Source: Candidatus Palauibacter soopunensis (GTDB lineage Bacteria; Gemmatimonadota; Gemmatimonadetes; Palauibacterales; Palauibacteraceae). Taken from it: DNA of 64,000 nt. The stretch is taken from positions 186,001-250,000 of the forward strand of contig NZ_CANPVT010000008.1 in the NCBI RefSeq assembly GCF_947581735.1, given 5' to 3'. Made by a program: the position numbers and the translations under genes. Shown here piece by piece: positions 50,557-59,154 of this stretch (positions are counted from its first letter, which is position 1; each line of letters starts with the position of its first letter). A model generated the notes under the pieces. It had not been told where the DNA came from. It saw only the letters and a list, made by a program, of their open reading frames with translations, and made no database searches.

Positions 50557-53500
50557 TCAGCGGCGCGGCGGGACGCGGATCGGGTCGCCAAGATCGGGCA
50601 TCACGCCAATGTCGCCCAGCATTGCCTCCAGCGCCGGCATGCTCCCGCCCAGGAGCGCGTTGACGCGCTCCGCGACCTCCGGCAGCGCCTCCCAGGCCAG
50701 GCCGATCCTGTACATCTGGTCCGCCGTGGGCTCGCCGGACCACCCCTCCATCTGCCCGATCCCGGCGCCTCCGGCGACATCGCCGAGGTCGTCGCCGATC
50801 TCGTCGAGTTCGTCGGAGATCTCCTCCGCCATGGCCTCGATCCGCTCGCGGTCGCCATCGCCCACCTCGGCGTCCTCCACGAGCGCCCGGATCTGGGCCA
50901 GGCGATCGCTCATCGCACCGATCCTCTGGCGCGCGTCGCGCGCCGGGCCCGCCAGTGCATGGGCCTGCAGCATCGCGTCCTGCCGCGCCACGAGGGCTGC
51001 CCGACTCGCCTCGCGCCGCGGATCGAGCCGCACGCCGACCTCGGTTTCCTGACTCTCGTCCCCGACGCTGAGCCGGACCGTGTACGTGCCCGGCAGTACG
51101 CGCGGTCCCGCGCCCTGCGGCGGTCCACGCGAGAAGCCTCCCCCGCCCCCCTCGACGTCGAAGGCCGGATCCACCCGAAAATCCCACAGCACTTCGTTCA
51201 CGCCCGCCTCGCCGCCCACTTCCATCGTGCGCAGCACGTCGTCTCCGTCGAGCACCTCGAGGCTCGCCCCGCTCGCGTCCACGCCGTCGCCGACGTAGTA
51301 ACGGAGCGGGATCCCGGCCGGCGGGTTGGGCGCGATGAACGTCGCCGGCTGGAACGGCCAGTCCATCCCCATCGACCACATCGTGCCACGCCGCGCGCCG
51401 AACAGCCGGAAATCGGAAGCCAGCACGTCCGCGGACATCTCCTCCAGCGGGGTGATGTCGTCCAGGATCCAGATGCTGCGGCCGTGCGTCCCCACGACGA
51501 GGTCGTTCTCGCGCGGGTGGATGGCGATGTCGTCCACCGCGGCCACGGGGAGGTTGTTCACCATCCGCGCCCAAGACTCGCCGCGGTCTATCGACATATA
51601 GATGCCGATCTCGTTCCCGACGAAGAGGAGGTTCGGGTTCCGCGGGTGCTCCCGGATCACGTTGACGGACCAGCCGTCGGGGAGGCCCGCCGTGATCCGC
51701 CGCCAGCTCGCGCCGTGGTCCTCGCTCACGTAGGCGTACGGCGCGTAGTCGTCGTTCCGGTGGCCGTCGAACGTCACGTACACCCGTCCGTCCGCCGCGT
51801 ACGACGTCTCGAGACGGCTCACATAGGTGCGGGGCGGGACGCCGGGCACCTGGTCGATGACGTTTGTCCACGTCGCGCCGCCATCGAGCGTCACCTGCAG
51901 GTTTCCGTCATCCGTCCCCACGTAGAGGGCGTCGGGCGAGTGTTTCGATTCGGCGAACGCCGTGATGTTCCCGTACGAGGCGATGCCGTCGTTGTCCGAC
52001 AGCGTCTCGTCCGTCACCACCCGGCCCATGATCTCCAGCGTATCGCGGTCGATCTGCTTCGTGAGGTCGGGGCTCGCCTCCTCCCAGTTCAGCCCGCGAT
52101 CCCTCGAACGGAACAGGTGGTTGCCGCCCAGGTAGATCGTCGCGCGGTCGTGGCGCGAGATCGCGAACGGCGAATCCCAGTTGAACCGGTAGCGGCGTGG
52201 CTCCGCGTCCTCCGCTTCATCTCCTGTCGGGCGCGGCACCGGCCGGATCGACTGCCCCTCCCGCGTGGCCACGTCGATGCGCGCCATGTTCCCGCCCTGC
52301 GACTCCGAGAACATGATGTTCGGGTCCTCGGGGTCGGAGTGGTTGTGGAACCCGTCGCCGAACCACATGTGCGTCCATTCGCGGTTGCGGACGCCCCAGG
52401 TCGACTGCGTCCGGTGCGGCGCACACCAGTTCCCGTTGTCCTGCAGCCCGCCGCACACGTTGTACGGATCGCTCATGTCGACGTCGATCTCGTAGAACTG
52501 GCCGATCGCCATGTTCCGGATCGAGCGCCAGGTGACCGACCCGTCGCGCGAGAAGGCGAGCCCGCCGTCGTTCCCGTTGATGAGATGGTTCGAGTTGTGG
52601 GGATTGATCCACAGCGCGTGGTGATCGGAGTGGATCTGGTCCGTCGCGTTCCCCGGCCACCAGGTGCGCCCGCCATCGTCCGAGGCCGATGACTGGACGC
52701 CGCCCAGGTAGATCCGCTCCGGGTTGTTGGGGTCGATCCGGATGAGGGAGAAATACATGGGACGCGGGTTGCGGTCGCTCATGAACTCCCACGTTTCGCC
52801 GCGGTCCGTGGAGCGGTACACGCCCTGGCCTTCGTGCGCCTCCACGATCGCGTACACGAGGTTCCCGTCGCGACGGTAGATGTCCAGCCCGATGCGGCCC
52901 AGTTCGCCCTCCGGCAGCCCCTCCTCGAGCCGCGTCCAGTTCTCCCCGCCGTCCGTCGTGCGCCAGAGGCCCGACCCGCCGCCGCCCGCCGCGAACCCGA
53001 ATCCCGTGCGCTGCCGCTGATACATGGCCGCGAACAGCGTGTTCGGGTCGTTGTGGTCCATGACGAGGTCGATGATCCCGGTGTGCTCGTCGATGTAAAG
53101 GATGTTCTCCCACGTCGCGCCGCCATCGGTCGTCTTGTAGAGGCCGCGCTCCTCGTTCGGGCCCCACAGGTGGCCGACGGCCCCGACGTACACGACGTCG
53201 GGATCCCGCGGATCGATCTTGATCTTGCTGATGTGGCGCGTGTCCTCGAGCCCCACGTGCGTCCACGTGCCGCCCGCGTCCGTCGACTTGAACACGCCGA
53301 CACCCCATGGCGAACTCTGCCGGTTCGCCGGCTCGCCCGTCCCCACCCACACGTGGTTGGGGTTCGAGGGCGCGACGCTCACGGCCCCGACGGAGGAGGT
53401 GGGCTGGTCGTCGAACACGGGGTCCCACGTCATCCCGTCATTCGTCGTCTTCCACACGCCGCCCGCGCCGAGGCCGACGTAGAAGATGCGCGGGTCGCTC

Positions 53501-53721
53501 TCCACGACCGCGAGGTCGGACACCCGCCCGCCCATGATGGCGGGTCCCAGTTCGCGGAACTCCAGCTTGGAGGCCGCGGCAGCCGCCCGCTCCGACGCCG
53601 TCTGGGCCGCGGCATCGGCGGGGAACAGCGCTCCGGGGGCGAGCGACAGGGGAAGAAGAAGCGTGAAGAGACCGACGACGGAGTGGCGCGAGAACCGCGC
53701 GAACCTCGACTGGGGCGCCAT
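50557..53721 (-). CDS. secreted Asp-box / VPS10-like beta-propeller protein
   Basis: Large exported protein of 1054 residues from the ATG at 53721, with GGAGG 5 bases upstream. A Sec signal peptide (about 1-39, ending ADAAAQ-TA) leads into at least eleven sialidase-type Asp-box motifs of the form S/T-x-D-x-G-x-T-W, such as STDAGGTW, TTDGGATW and SIDRGESW. This indicates one or two beta-propellers. After residue 760 comes an Ig-like segment (VLPGTYTVRLSVGDESQETEVGV) and a helical C-terminal part. No catalytic sialidase arginine triad was identified. Binding or peptidase-related roles are known for relatives; none can be assigned here. Confidence 0.84.
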   Translation of the reverse strand: MAPQSRFARFSRHSVVGLFTLLLPLSLAPGALFPADAAAQTASERAAAAASKLEFRELGPAIMGGRVSDLAVVESDPRIFYVGLGAGGVWKTTNDGMTWDPVFDDQPTSSVGAVSVAPSNPNHVWVGTGEPANRQSSPWGVGVFKSTDAGGTWTHVGLEDTRHISKIKIDPRDPDVVYVGAVGHLWGPNEERGLYKTTDGGATWENILYIDEHTGIIDLVMDHNDPNTLFAAMYQRQRTGFGFAAGGGGSGLWRTTDGGENWTRLEEGLPEGELGRIGLDIYRRDGNLVYAIVEAHEGQGVYRSTDRGETWEFMSDRNPRPMYFSLIRIDPNNPERIYLGGVQSSASDDGGRTWWPGNATDQIHSDHHALWINPHNSNHLINGNDGGLAFSRDGSVTWRSIRNMAIGQFYEIDVDMSDPYNVCGGLQDNGNWCAPHRTQSTWGVRNREWTHMWFGDGFHNHSDPEDPNIMFSESQGGNMARIDVATREGQSIRPVPRPTGDEAEDAEPRRYRFNWDSPFAISRHDRATIYLGGNHLFRSRDRGLNWEEASPDLTKQIDRDTLEIMGRVVTDETLSDNDGIASYGNITAFAESKHSPDALYVGTDDGNLQVTLDGGATWTNVIDQVPGVPPRTYVSRLETSYAADGRVYVTFDGHRNDDYAPYAYVSEDHGASWRRITAGLPDGWSVNVIREHPRNPNLLFVGNEIGIYMSIDRGESWARMVNNLPVAAVDDIAIHPRENDLVVGTHGRSIWILDDITPLEEMSADVLASDFRLFGARRGTMWSMGMDWPFQPATFIAPNPPAGIPLRYYVGDGVDASGASLEVLDGDDVLRTMEVGGEAGVNEVLWDFRVDPAFDVEGGGGGFSRGPPQGAGPRVLPGTYTVRLSVGDESQETEVGVRLDPRREASRAALVARQDAMLQAHALAGPARDARQRIGAMSDRLAQIRALVEDAEVGDGDRERIEAMAEEISDELDEIGDDLGDVAGGAGIGQMEGWSGEPTADQMYRIGLAWEALPEVAERVNALLGGSMPALEAMLGDIGVMPDLGDPIRVPPRR

Positions 53722-53864
53722 CTGAACCTCCGGAGTGACGGCGAAAACTGCGGAAAACGGAACATCCGAACAGTGATTCCCGCGAAGCCCGCCGCGCAAG
53801 GCGACGCCGTGATGCCGCGACGCCCCACTTGTCTCGCCATGAGGGGGCGGCTGACTTGGCCGGC

Positions 53865-55175
53865 ATGCGCTTCGGGATCACACAAGAGCCGTCGGTGAGG
53901 CGCGGCTGGGAGCGGCTTCGCCGCGTCCTTGCCGTCGCCACCGTTGCCACCCTCCTCGCCGCGCCGGTCTTCGCGACGGCCCCGTCTGCCCCGACCGCCG
54001 ATCCGGACTCCGTCCTGCGCATCACGTTCCTCGATGTCGGACAGGCGGATGCCGTCCTCATCCAGGCGCCGGGTGGCCGGACCGCGCTCATCGACGCGGG
54101 GCGAGACGACGTCGCCCCTCTACTGCGGCAGTTCGGCGTGAGCGAGATCGATCTGCTCGTCGCGACGCACCCCCACGCGGATCACATCGGCGGCATGGCC
54201 GGCGTCATCGCGGCGCTCCCGGTCCGCTTCTACATGGACAACGGGGAGCCGCACACGACGCAGACCTACCGGCGGCTCCTCGCCGCCCTCGACGCGCGTC
54301 CGGAAATCACCTATCTGGAGGCCTCGCCGCGGACGCTCACGCTCGGAGAAGTCGAGATCGATGTCCTGCCTCTGCTCCCGCGGGGGACGACGAATCACAA
54401 CGACCGCTCCGTCAGCCTGCTCGTGCGGTTCGGAGAGTTCAGGGCCTTCCTCAGCGGTGATTCCGAAGTACGGCAGTTGACTCACCTGATGAACCAGGGG
54501 GCCGTCCGCGAGTTGGCGCTGCTCAAGGCGCCGCACCACGGTAGCGACAACGGCTTCACGCGGGAGTTTCTGAACGCCGCCCGACCTCGGGTCGTCGTGA
54601 TCTCGGTGGGCCGCAACAGCTACGGCCATCCGCGGCCGGCCGCCCTCCGGGCCTACGAGGCGTCGGGGGCCACCGTGTTCCGCACGGATTGGCACGGCCA
54701 CGTCTCCGTGCAGGGGCGCGAGAGCGGCGACTATGAGGTCTCGTTCGGCGGGGAGATCGCGTTGCGCGGCAGGGCGGGGGACCGCCCGACCCACCGTCCG
54801 CCCGTGGCGGCTCCCGGGCCGGCCAGTGTCCCCGCCGGCGCGGGTGATGCGCGACTCCGACTCTGGGTGCACGCCGATGCGCCGGGCAACGATCACAGGA
54901 ACCCGAACGGGGAATATGCCGTGATCCGAAATCTGGAGTCCGGCGACCGACCGATCGGGGGCTGGTCCCTTTGCGACCGAGCCAACCATTGCTTCCGGTT
55001 TCCCGCGGGAGCGGTGCTGGAGGCCGGCGGACAACTCGTGGTCCACACCGGTGCTGGGCGTGCCGACGCCACACGCTACTACATGGGCCGACGGCAGGCC
55101 GTGTGGAACAACAACGGCGATACCGCGACCCTCTACGACGACACCGGGGCCGTCGTCGTCGTGTTCGACTATTGA
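53865..55175 (+). CDS. exported ComEC-type metallo-beta-lactamase with lamin-tail domain
   Basis: Predicted periplasmic or secreted metal hydrolase of 436 residues. ATG 53865 gives a signal peptide (RRVLAVATVATLLAAPVFA). The lactamase part has FLDVGQAD at 55-62 and the metal motif H102-x-H104-x-D106-H107 (THPHADH), then FLSGDSE and KAPHHGSDN, all as in the ComEC/Rec2 C-terminal domain. Residues about 300-436 form a lamin-tail-like domain (NPNGEYAVIRNLESGDRPIGGWSLCD and WNNNGDTATLYDDTGAVV). There are no membrane channel segments, so it is not a DNA channel; a nuclease or phosphodiesterase role is inferred. Confidence 0.84.
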   Translation: MRFGITQEPSVRRGWERLRRVLAVATVATLLAAPVFATAPSAPTADPDSVLRITFLDVGQADAVLIQAPGGRTALIDAGRDDVAPLLRQFGVSEIDLLVATHPHADHIGGMAGVIAALPVRFYMDNGEPHTTQTYRRLLAALDARPEITYLEASPRTLTLGEVEIDVLPLLPRGTTNHNDRSVSLLVRFGEFRAFLSGDSEVRQLTHLMNQGAVRELALLKAPHHGSDNGFTREFLNAARPRVVVISVGRNSYGHPRPAALRAYEASGATVFRTDWHGHVSVQGRESGDYEVSFGGEIALRGRAGDRPTHRPPVAAPGPASVPAGAGDARLRLWVHADAPGNDHRNPNGEYAVIRNLESGDRPIGGWSLCDRANHCFRFPAGAVLEAGGQLVVHTGAGRADATRYYMGRRQAVWNNNGDTATLYDDTGAVVVVFDY

Positions 55176-55453
55176 GCCGGCAGGCGGAGCACCTCTGGGT
55201 CGTCGAGCGCGTGGAGGGGTCCATCGCCGTAATCATCCGCGATGGGGACGAGCGCACCGAGGACGTGCCCATCGAGACGCTTCCCGCCGGGAGCCGCGAA
55301 GGGGCCGTGCTGCGGGTACCGGAGGCCGACGGACGGCCCGACTGGGCGGCGGCCGCGCTCGACGAAGAGGCGCGCCGCGCCCGTCTCCGCGAGGCGGAAG
55401 ACGTGCTCCGGCGCCTGAGACGGCGCGACCCCGGCGGCGACATCAAGCTGTAG
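55172..55453 (+). CDS. DUF3006-family protein
   Basis: Small protein of 93 residues from TTG 55172 in a TTGA overlap with the lactamase stop. LWVVERVEGSIAVIIRDGDERTEDVPIETLPAGSREGAVLRV matches DUF3006, a family often found beside ComEC-like metallo-beta-lactamases in Firmicutes. The C-terminal half is a charged helix (LDEEARRARLREAEDVLRRLRRR). No signal peptide is present, so it is cytosolic. Function is unknown; the coupling suggests it accompanies the lactamase. Confidence 0.78.
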   Translation: MSRQAEHLWVVERVEGSIAVIIRDGDERTEDVPIETLPAGSREGAVLRVPEADGRPDWAAAALDEEARRARLREAEDVLRRLRRRDPGGDIKL

Positions 55454-55458
55454 GCGTC

Positions 55459-55488
55459 TTGAACGATGGCGCGGCTCGGATCTAGGAT
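55459..55488 (+). promoter_or_regulatory. promoter candidate of GGT-like gene 1
   Basis: TTGAAC (55459-55464), 18-base spacer, TAGGAT (55483-55488). The same boxes with the same spacing precede GGT-like gene 2, while the spacer bases differ. An inverted repeat GGATCG/CGATCC (55485-55503) overlaps the -10 box and could be an operator. Confidence 0.55.
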
Positions 55489-55522
55489 CGAAGTCTGCGA
55501 TCCCCCTGCCAGGAGCCGTCCG

Positions 55523-57262
55523 ATGAAACGCCGAGACTTTCTCGCCACCTCCGCCGCCGCGGCCGCCGGATCGGGCCTCGTCGCCTGCCGTCCCCCCGAG
55601 ACATCCGCCGCCGCGCCCCTCACCTCCGGGCAGTGGGGCTCCGGCGACTACTCGCATGTGCCCGGCCTGGCCGGGCCCGCGCACGGCACCGTGTGGGGTC
55701 GCACGGGCGTGACGGCCTGCTCCGACTACTACGCGTCCCTCGCCGGCACGCAGACCATGATGCAAGGGGGGAACGCGATCGACGCGATGGTCGCCGCGTG
55801 CGCCACGCTGAACGTGTCGGATCCCTACATGTCCGGGATCGGGGGCTTCGGCGGCTACATGCTCATCTATCTTGCCGAAGAAAACCGGGTGGTGGGACTC
55901 GATGCGCTCGGCCGCTCGCCCGCCGCCTCGTCGCCGGAGACGATGACGCTCGACGACTTCGCGATGGGCTACAAGGCGCCGATCGTTCCCGGCGCCTTCA
56001 AGGGGTGGGCCGCCGCTCTCGAGCGATACGGTACGATGAGCCTCGGCGACCTGTTCGAGCCCGCGATCCAGCTCGCCGAAGATGGCTTCGTGTTCTCGAA
56101 GTTCGACGAGCGCTACACGCAGTCGAGCGCGGAGAAGCTGAGCCGCTTCCCGTCGACGACGCGCGTGTTCTTCCCCAACGGCCGCCCGCCGCGCATGGGC
56201 GAGATCATCCGGCAGCCGGAGCTCGCCGCGAGCATGCGGCACCTCGCCCGCACGGGAGCGGACGACCTCTACAGGGGCGAACTCGCCGACCGCATCGTCG
56301 CTTTCCTGGCCGAGAACGGCGGCCACCTCACGAAGGCGGACCTGGAATCGTACGAGGTCGAGTGGCGCGAGCCGATCCGGACGACGTTCCAGGGATACGA
56401 TCTGCACGCGATGCCGCCGGGTTCGTGCGGGATGTCGATGTTCCAGGCGCTGAACATCATGGACGGGTTCGACCTCGCGAACATGGATCTGTACGGCTCC
56501 GAGTTCGTCCACCTGTGGCTCGAGGCGATGAAGCTCGCCCTCGCCGACGATGACCGGTACAACACCGGCAAGGAAGACGCGGACATCCCCGTGGACATGA
56601 TCATCTCCCGGGAGTACGCCGACGAACAGCGCGCGAAGATCGATCCCGTGCGCGTCGCCTCCTTCTCCGGGGCCCCGCTTCCGTTCTACGGGACGACGAG
56701 TCTCTCCACCGTCGACCGCTGGGGGAACGCGGTCGCCTTCACGCAATCGCTCGTGAACGGGTACGGGAGCGGCGTGATCGCGGGGGACACCGGGATCTTC
56801 CTCAACAACGGCCACATGTTCGGCTTCGTGCTCGAGGAGGGTCACGTGAACCACCTCGAGGGCGGCAAGCGGGCGAAGGGCGTGATGACGCCGTGCATCA
56901 TGATGAGGGACGGCGACCTCTTCGCGGCGGTCGGGGCGCAGGGCGGCTACACGATCCCGCAGACGGTTGGGCAGGTCGTCACGAAGCTCGCGGTGGCGGG
57001 CATGGACATGCAGCTCGCGATCGCCTCGCCGCGCATGTGCGTGAACCGGGGCGGGGGGCGGACGCCGATCCCGGAGGACTCCGTGACCTATCTCGAAGCG
57101 GGCTTCCCGCCCGCGGTGTATGAGGAACTGGCGGAGCGTGGCCACTACCTGGCGGAACCGGGCAATCTGGGCGGCGTGCAGGGCGTGCACCGGGATGCGG
57201 AGACCGGCGGACTGGCCGGCGGATCGGACCCGCGCCGGGACGGCCACGCCATCGCCTGGTAG
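55523..57262 (+). CDS. gamma-glutamyltransferase-like Tat lipoprotein 1
   Basis: N-terminal-nucleophile hydrolase of the gamma-glutamyltransferase family, 579 residues from ATG 55523 with AGGAG upstream. The start MKRRDFLATSAAAAAGSGLVAC is a Tat signal ending in a lipobox (Cys at 22). The autoprocessing Thr is T391 in GTTSLSTVDRWGNAVAFTQ. The usual TTH triad is TTS here, with Ser in place of the conserved His. GYGSGVIAGDTGIFLNNGHMFGF and GGYTIPQTVGQVVTKL complete the family core. Likely anchored in the envelope and acting on gamma-glutamyl compounds or peptides. Confidence 0.86.
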   Translation: MKRRDFLATSAAAAAGSGLVACRPPETSAAAPLTSGQWGSGDYSHVPGLAGPAHGTVWGRTGVTACSDYYASLAGTQTMMQGGNAIDAMVAACATLNVSDPYMSGIGGFGGYMLIYLAEENRVVGLDALGRSPAASSPETMTLDDFAMGYKAPIVPGAFKGWAAALERYGTMSLGDLFEPAIQLAEDGFVFSKFDERYTQSSAEKLSRFPSTTRVFFPNGRPPRMGEIIRQPELAASMRHLARTGADDLYRGELADRIVAFLAENGGHLTKADLESYEVEWREPIRTTFQGYDLHAMPPGSCGMSMFQALNIMDGFDLANMDLYGSEFVHLWLEAMKLALADDDRYNTGKEDADIPVDMIISREYADEQRAKIDPVRVASFSGAPLPFYGTTSLSTVDRWGNAVAFTQSLVNGYGSGVIAGDTGIFLNNGHMFGFVLEEGHVNHLEGGKRAKGVMTPCIMMRDGDLFAAVGAQGGYTIPQTVGQVVTKLAVAGMDMQLAIASPRMCVNRGGGRTPIPEDSVTYLEAGFPPAVYEELAERGHYLAEPGNLGGVQGVHRDAETGGLAGGSDPRRDGHAIAW

Positions 57263-57316
57263 TCGCGCCGGCGCTCCGCCGCGGGCTGCGGCCCGGCGGG
57301 CACGGATAGCGATGTC

Positions 57317-57346
57317 TTGAGCGGCGGCCTGTGGGGGGTCTAGGAT
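57317..57346 (+). promoter_or_regulatory. promoter candidate of GGT-like gene 2
   Basis: TTGAGC (57317-57322), 18-base spacer, TAGGAT (57341-57346), then GGTCTGCGATCCCCCTGCCCAGGAG shared with the leader of gene 1. GGATC/GATCC forms a short inverted repeat over the -10 box. The conserved boxes around a diverged spacer argue that they are used. Confidence 0.55.
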
Positions 57347-57381
57347 CAAGGTCTGCGATCCCCCTGCCCAGGAGCCGCCCC

Positions 57382-59124
57382 ATGAAGCGCCGAGACTTCC
57401 TCGCCACCTCCGCCGCCGCCGCCGCCGGATCCAGTCTCATCGGATGCCGGCCTCCCGAAACCGCGGGCGCGGCCACCGCCGCGAGCGGGCAATGGGGCCC
57501 GGCCGGAGACTCCAACGTCCCGGGCCTGCTCGGGCCCGCGCACCGGGCCGTCTGGGGAGCGCGCGGCGTGACGGCCGCCGCCGACTACTACGCCTCCCTC
57601 GCCGGCACGACGATCATGATGCAGGGCGGGAACGCGGTGGACGCCATCGTGGCCGCCTCCGCGATGCTCAACGTCTCCGAACCCTACATGTCCGGCATCG
57701 GGGGATTCGGCGGCTTCATGCTCATCTACCTGGCCGAGGAGAACCGGGTCGTCGGACTCGACGCGCTCGGAAAATCGCCGGCCGCCTCGTCCCCGGAAAC
57801 GATGACGCTCGACGACTTCGCGGCGGGCTACAAGGCGCCCATCGTACCCGGCGCCTTCAAGGGCTGGGCCGCCGCCCTCGAACGCTACGGGACGATGAGC
57901 CTGGGCGACGTGTTCGAACCCGCGATTCGGCTCGCCGAGGACGGGTTCGTCGTCTCGCGCTTCGACGAGATCCACACGAACGGCGCCGCGGCCGAGAAGC
58001 TGGGACAGTTCCCGTCGACCACACGCGTCATGTTCCCGAACGGCCGTCCCCCGCGCATGGGCGAGATCATCCGGCAACCCGATCTCGCCGCGAGCATGCG
58101 GCGCCTCGCCCGCGAGGGCGCGGACGACTTCTACAAGGGGGAGATCGGGGAGCGCGTCGTCTCCTTCCTCGCCGACAACGGCGGCCACATGACGATGGGC
58201 GACCTCGAGTCGTACGACGTCACGTGGAAGGAACCGATCACGACGACGTACCAGGGGCACGACCTGTACGCGATGCCGCCGGGCTCGTGCGGGATGTCGA
58301 TGTTCCAGGCGCTCAACATCATGGACGGATTCGACCTCGCGAACATGGACCTCTACAGCTCCGAGTTCGCGCACCTGTGGCTCGAGGCGTACCGGCTCGC
58401 CCTCATCGATGACGACCGCTACAACACGGGGAAGGAAGACGTCGATATCCCCGTCGACATGATCATCTCGAAGGAATACGCGGACGACCAGCGGGCGAAG
58501 ATCGACCCCACCCGCATCGCCTCCTTCTCCGGGGCCCCGCTCCCCTTCTTCGGAACGACGAGCCTCTCGTCCGCCGACCGCTGGGGGAACGCGGTCGCCT
58601 TCACGCAGTCGCTCGTGAGCGGCTACGGGAGCGGCGTGATCGCCGGCGACACCGGCATCTTCCTGAACAACGGTCACACCTTCGGCTTCGTCCTCGAGGA
58701 AGGGCACGTCAATCACCTCGAGGGCGGCCAGAAGGCGAAGGGAGTGATGACGCCGTGCGTCGTGATGAAGGACGGAAACCTCGTCGCGGCCGTCGGCGCC
58801 GCGGGCGGCTACACGATCCCGCAGACCGTGGGCCAGGTGATCACGAAGCTGACGACGGGCGGCATGGACATACAGCTCGCGATCGCCTCTCCGCGCATGT
58901 GCCTCAACCGGGGCGGGGGGCGCACGCCGATCCCGGAGGATTCGGTCACGTACCTGGAGGCGGGCTTCCCGCCCGAGGTGTACGACGAACTCGAGGACCG
59001 CGGCCACAATCTGGCCGAGCCCGGCAACCCCGGCGGCGTGCAGGGCGTGTACCGGGATGCCGAGACCGGCGCCCTCGCCGGCGGATCCGACCCGCGCCGG
59101 GACGGCCACGCCATCGCCTGGTAG
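57382..59124 (+). CDS. gamma-glutamyltransferase-like Tat lipoprotein 2
   Basis: Second tandem copy, 580 residues from ATG 57382 (MKRRDFLATSAAAAAGSSLIGC). It has the same Tat signal plus lipobox as copy 1. The nucleophile is T392 in GTTSLSSADRWGNAVAFTQ, again TTS rather than TTH. Compared with copy 1 it has GLLGPAHRAVWGARGV near the start of the mature chain, a one-residue insertion before the nucleophile and many synonymous differences, so the duplication is not recent. It probably forms a transcript with copy 3, 30 bases downstream. Confidence 0.86.
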   Translation: MKRRDFLATSAAAAAGSSLIGCRPPETAGAATAASGQWGPAGDSNVPGLLGPAHRAVWGARGVTAAADYYASLAGTTIMMQGGNAVDAIVAASAMLNVSEPYMSGIGGFGGFMLIYLAEENRVVGLDALGKSPAASSPETMTLDDFAAGYKAPIVPGAFKGWAAALERYGTMSLGDVFEPAIRLAEDGFVVSRFDEIHTNGAAAEKLGQFPSTTRVMFPNGRPPRMGEIIRQPDLAASMRRLAREGADDFYKGEIGERVVSFLADNGGHMTMGDLESYDVTWKEPITTTYQGHDLYAMPPGSCGMSMFQALNIMDGFDLANMDLYSSEFAHLWLEAYRLALIDDDRYNTGKEDVDIPVDMIISKEYADDQRAKIDPTRIASFSGAPLPFFGTTSLSSADRWGNAVAFTQSLVSGYGSGVIAGDTGIFLNNGHTFGFVLEEGHVNHLEGGQKAKGVMTPCVVMKDGNLVAAVGAAGGYTIPQTVGQVITKLTTGGMDIQLAIASPRMCLNRGGGRTPIPEDSVTYLEAGFPPEVYDELEDRGHNLAEPGNPGGVQGVYRDAETGALAGGSDPRRDGHAIAW

Positions 59125-59154
59125 GACAAACCCTTTCTGCCCAGGAGTCGAGCC

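Noticed and set aside
50411-51871. N-terminal extension of the dimethylglycine-dehydrogenase-like frame into the Asp-box gene
   Set aside because: The extension is low-complexity Arg/Gly/Ala sequence opposite no family match and overlaps a secure gene on the same strand; GTG at 50410 gives the expected FAD-binding N terminus.
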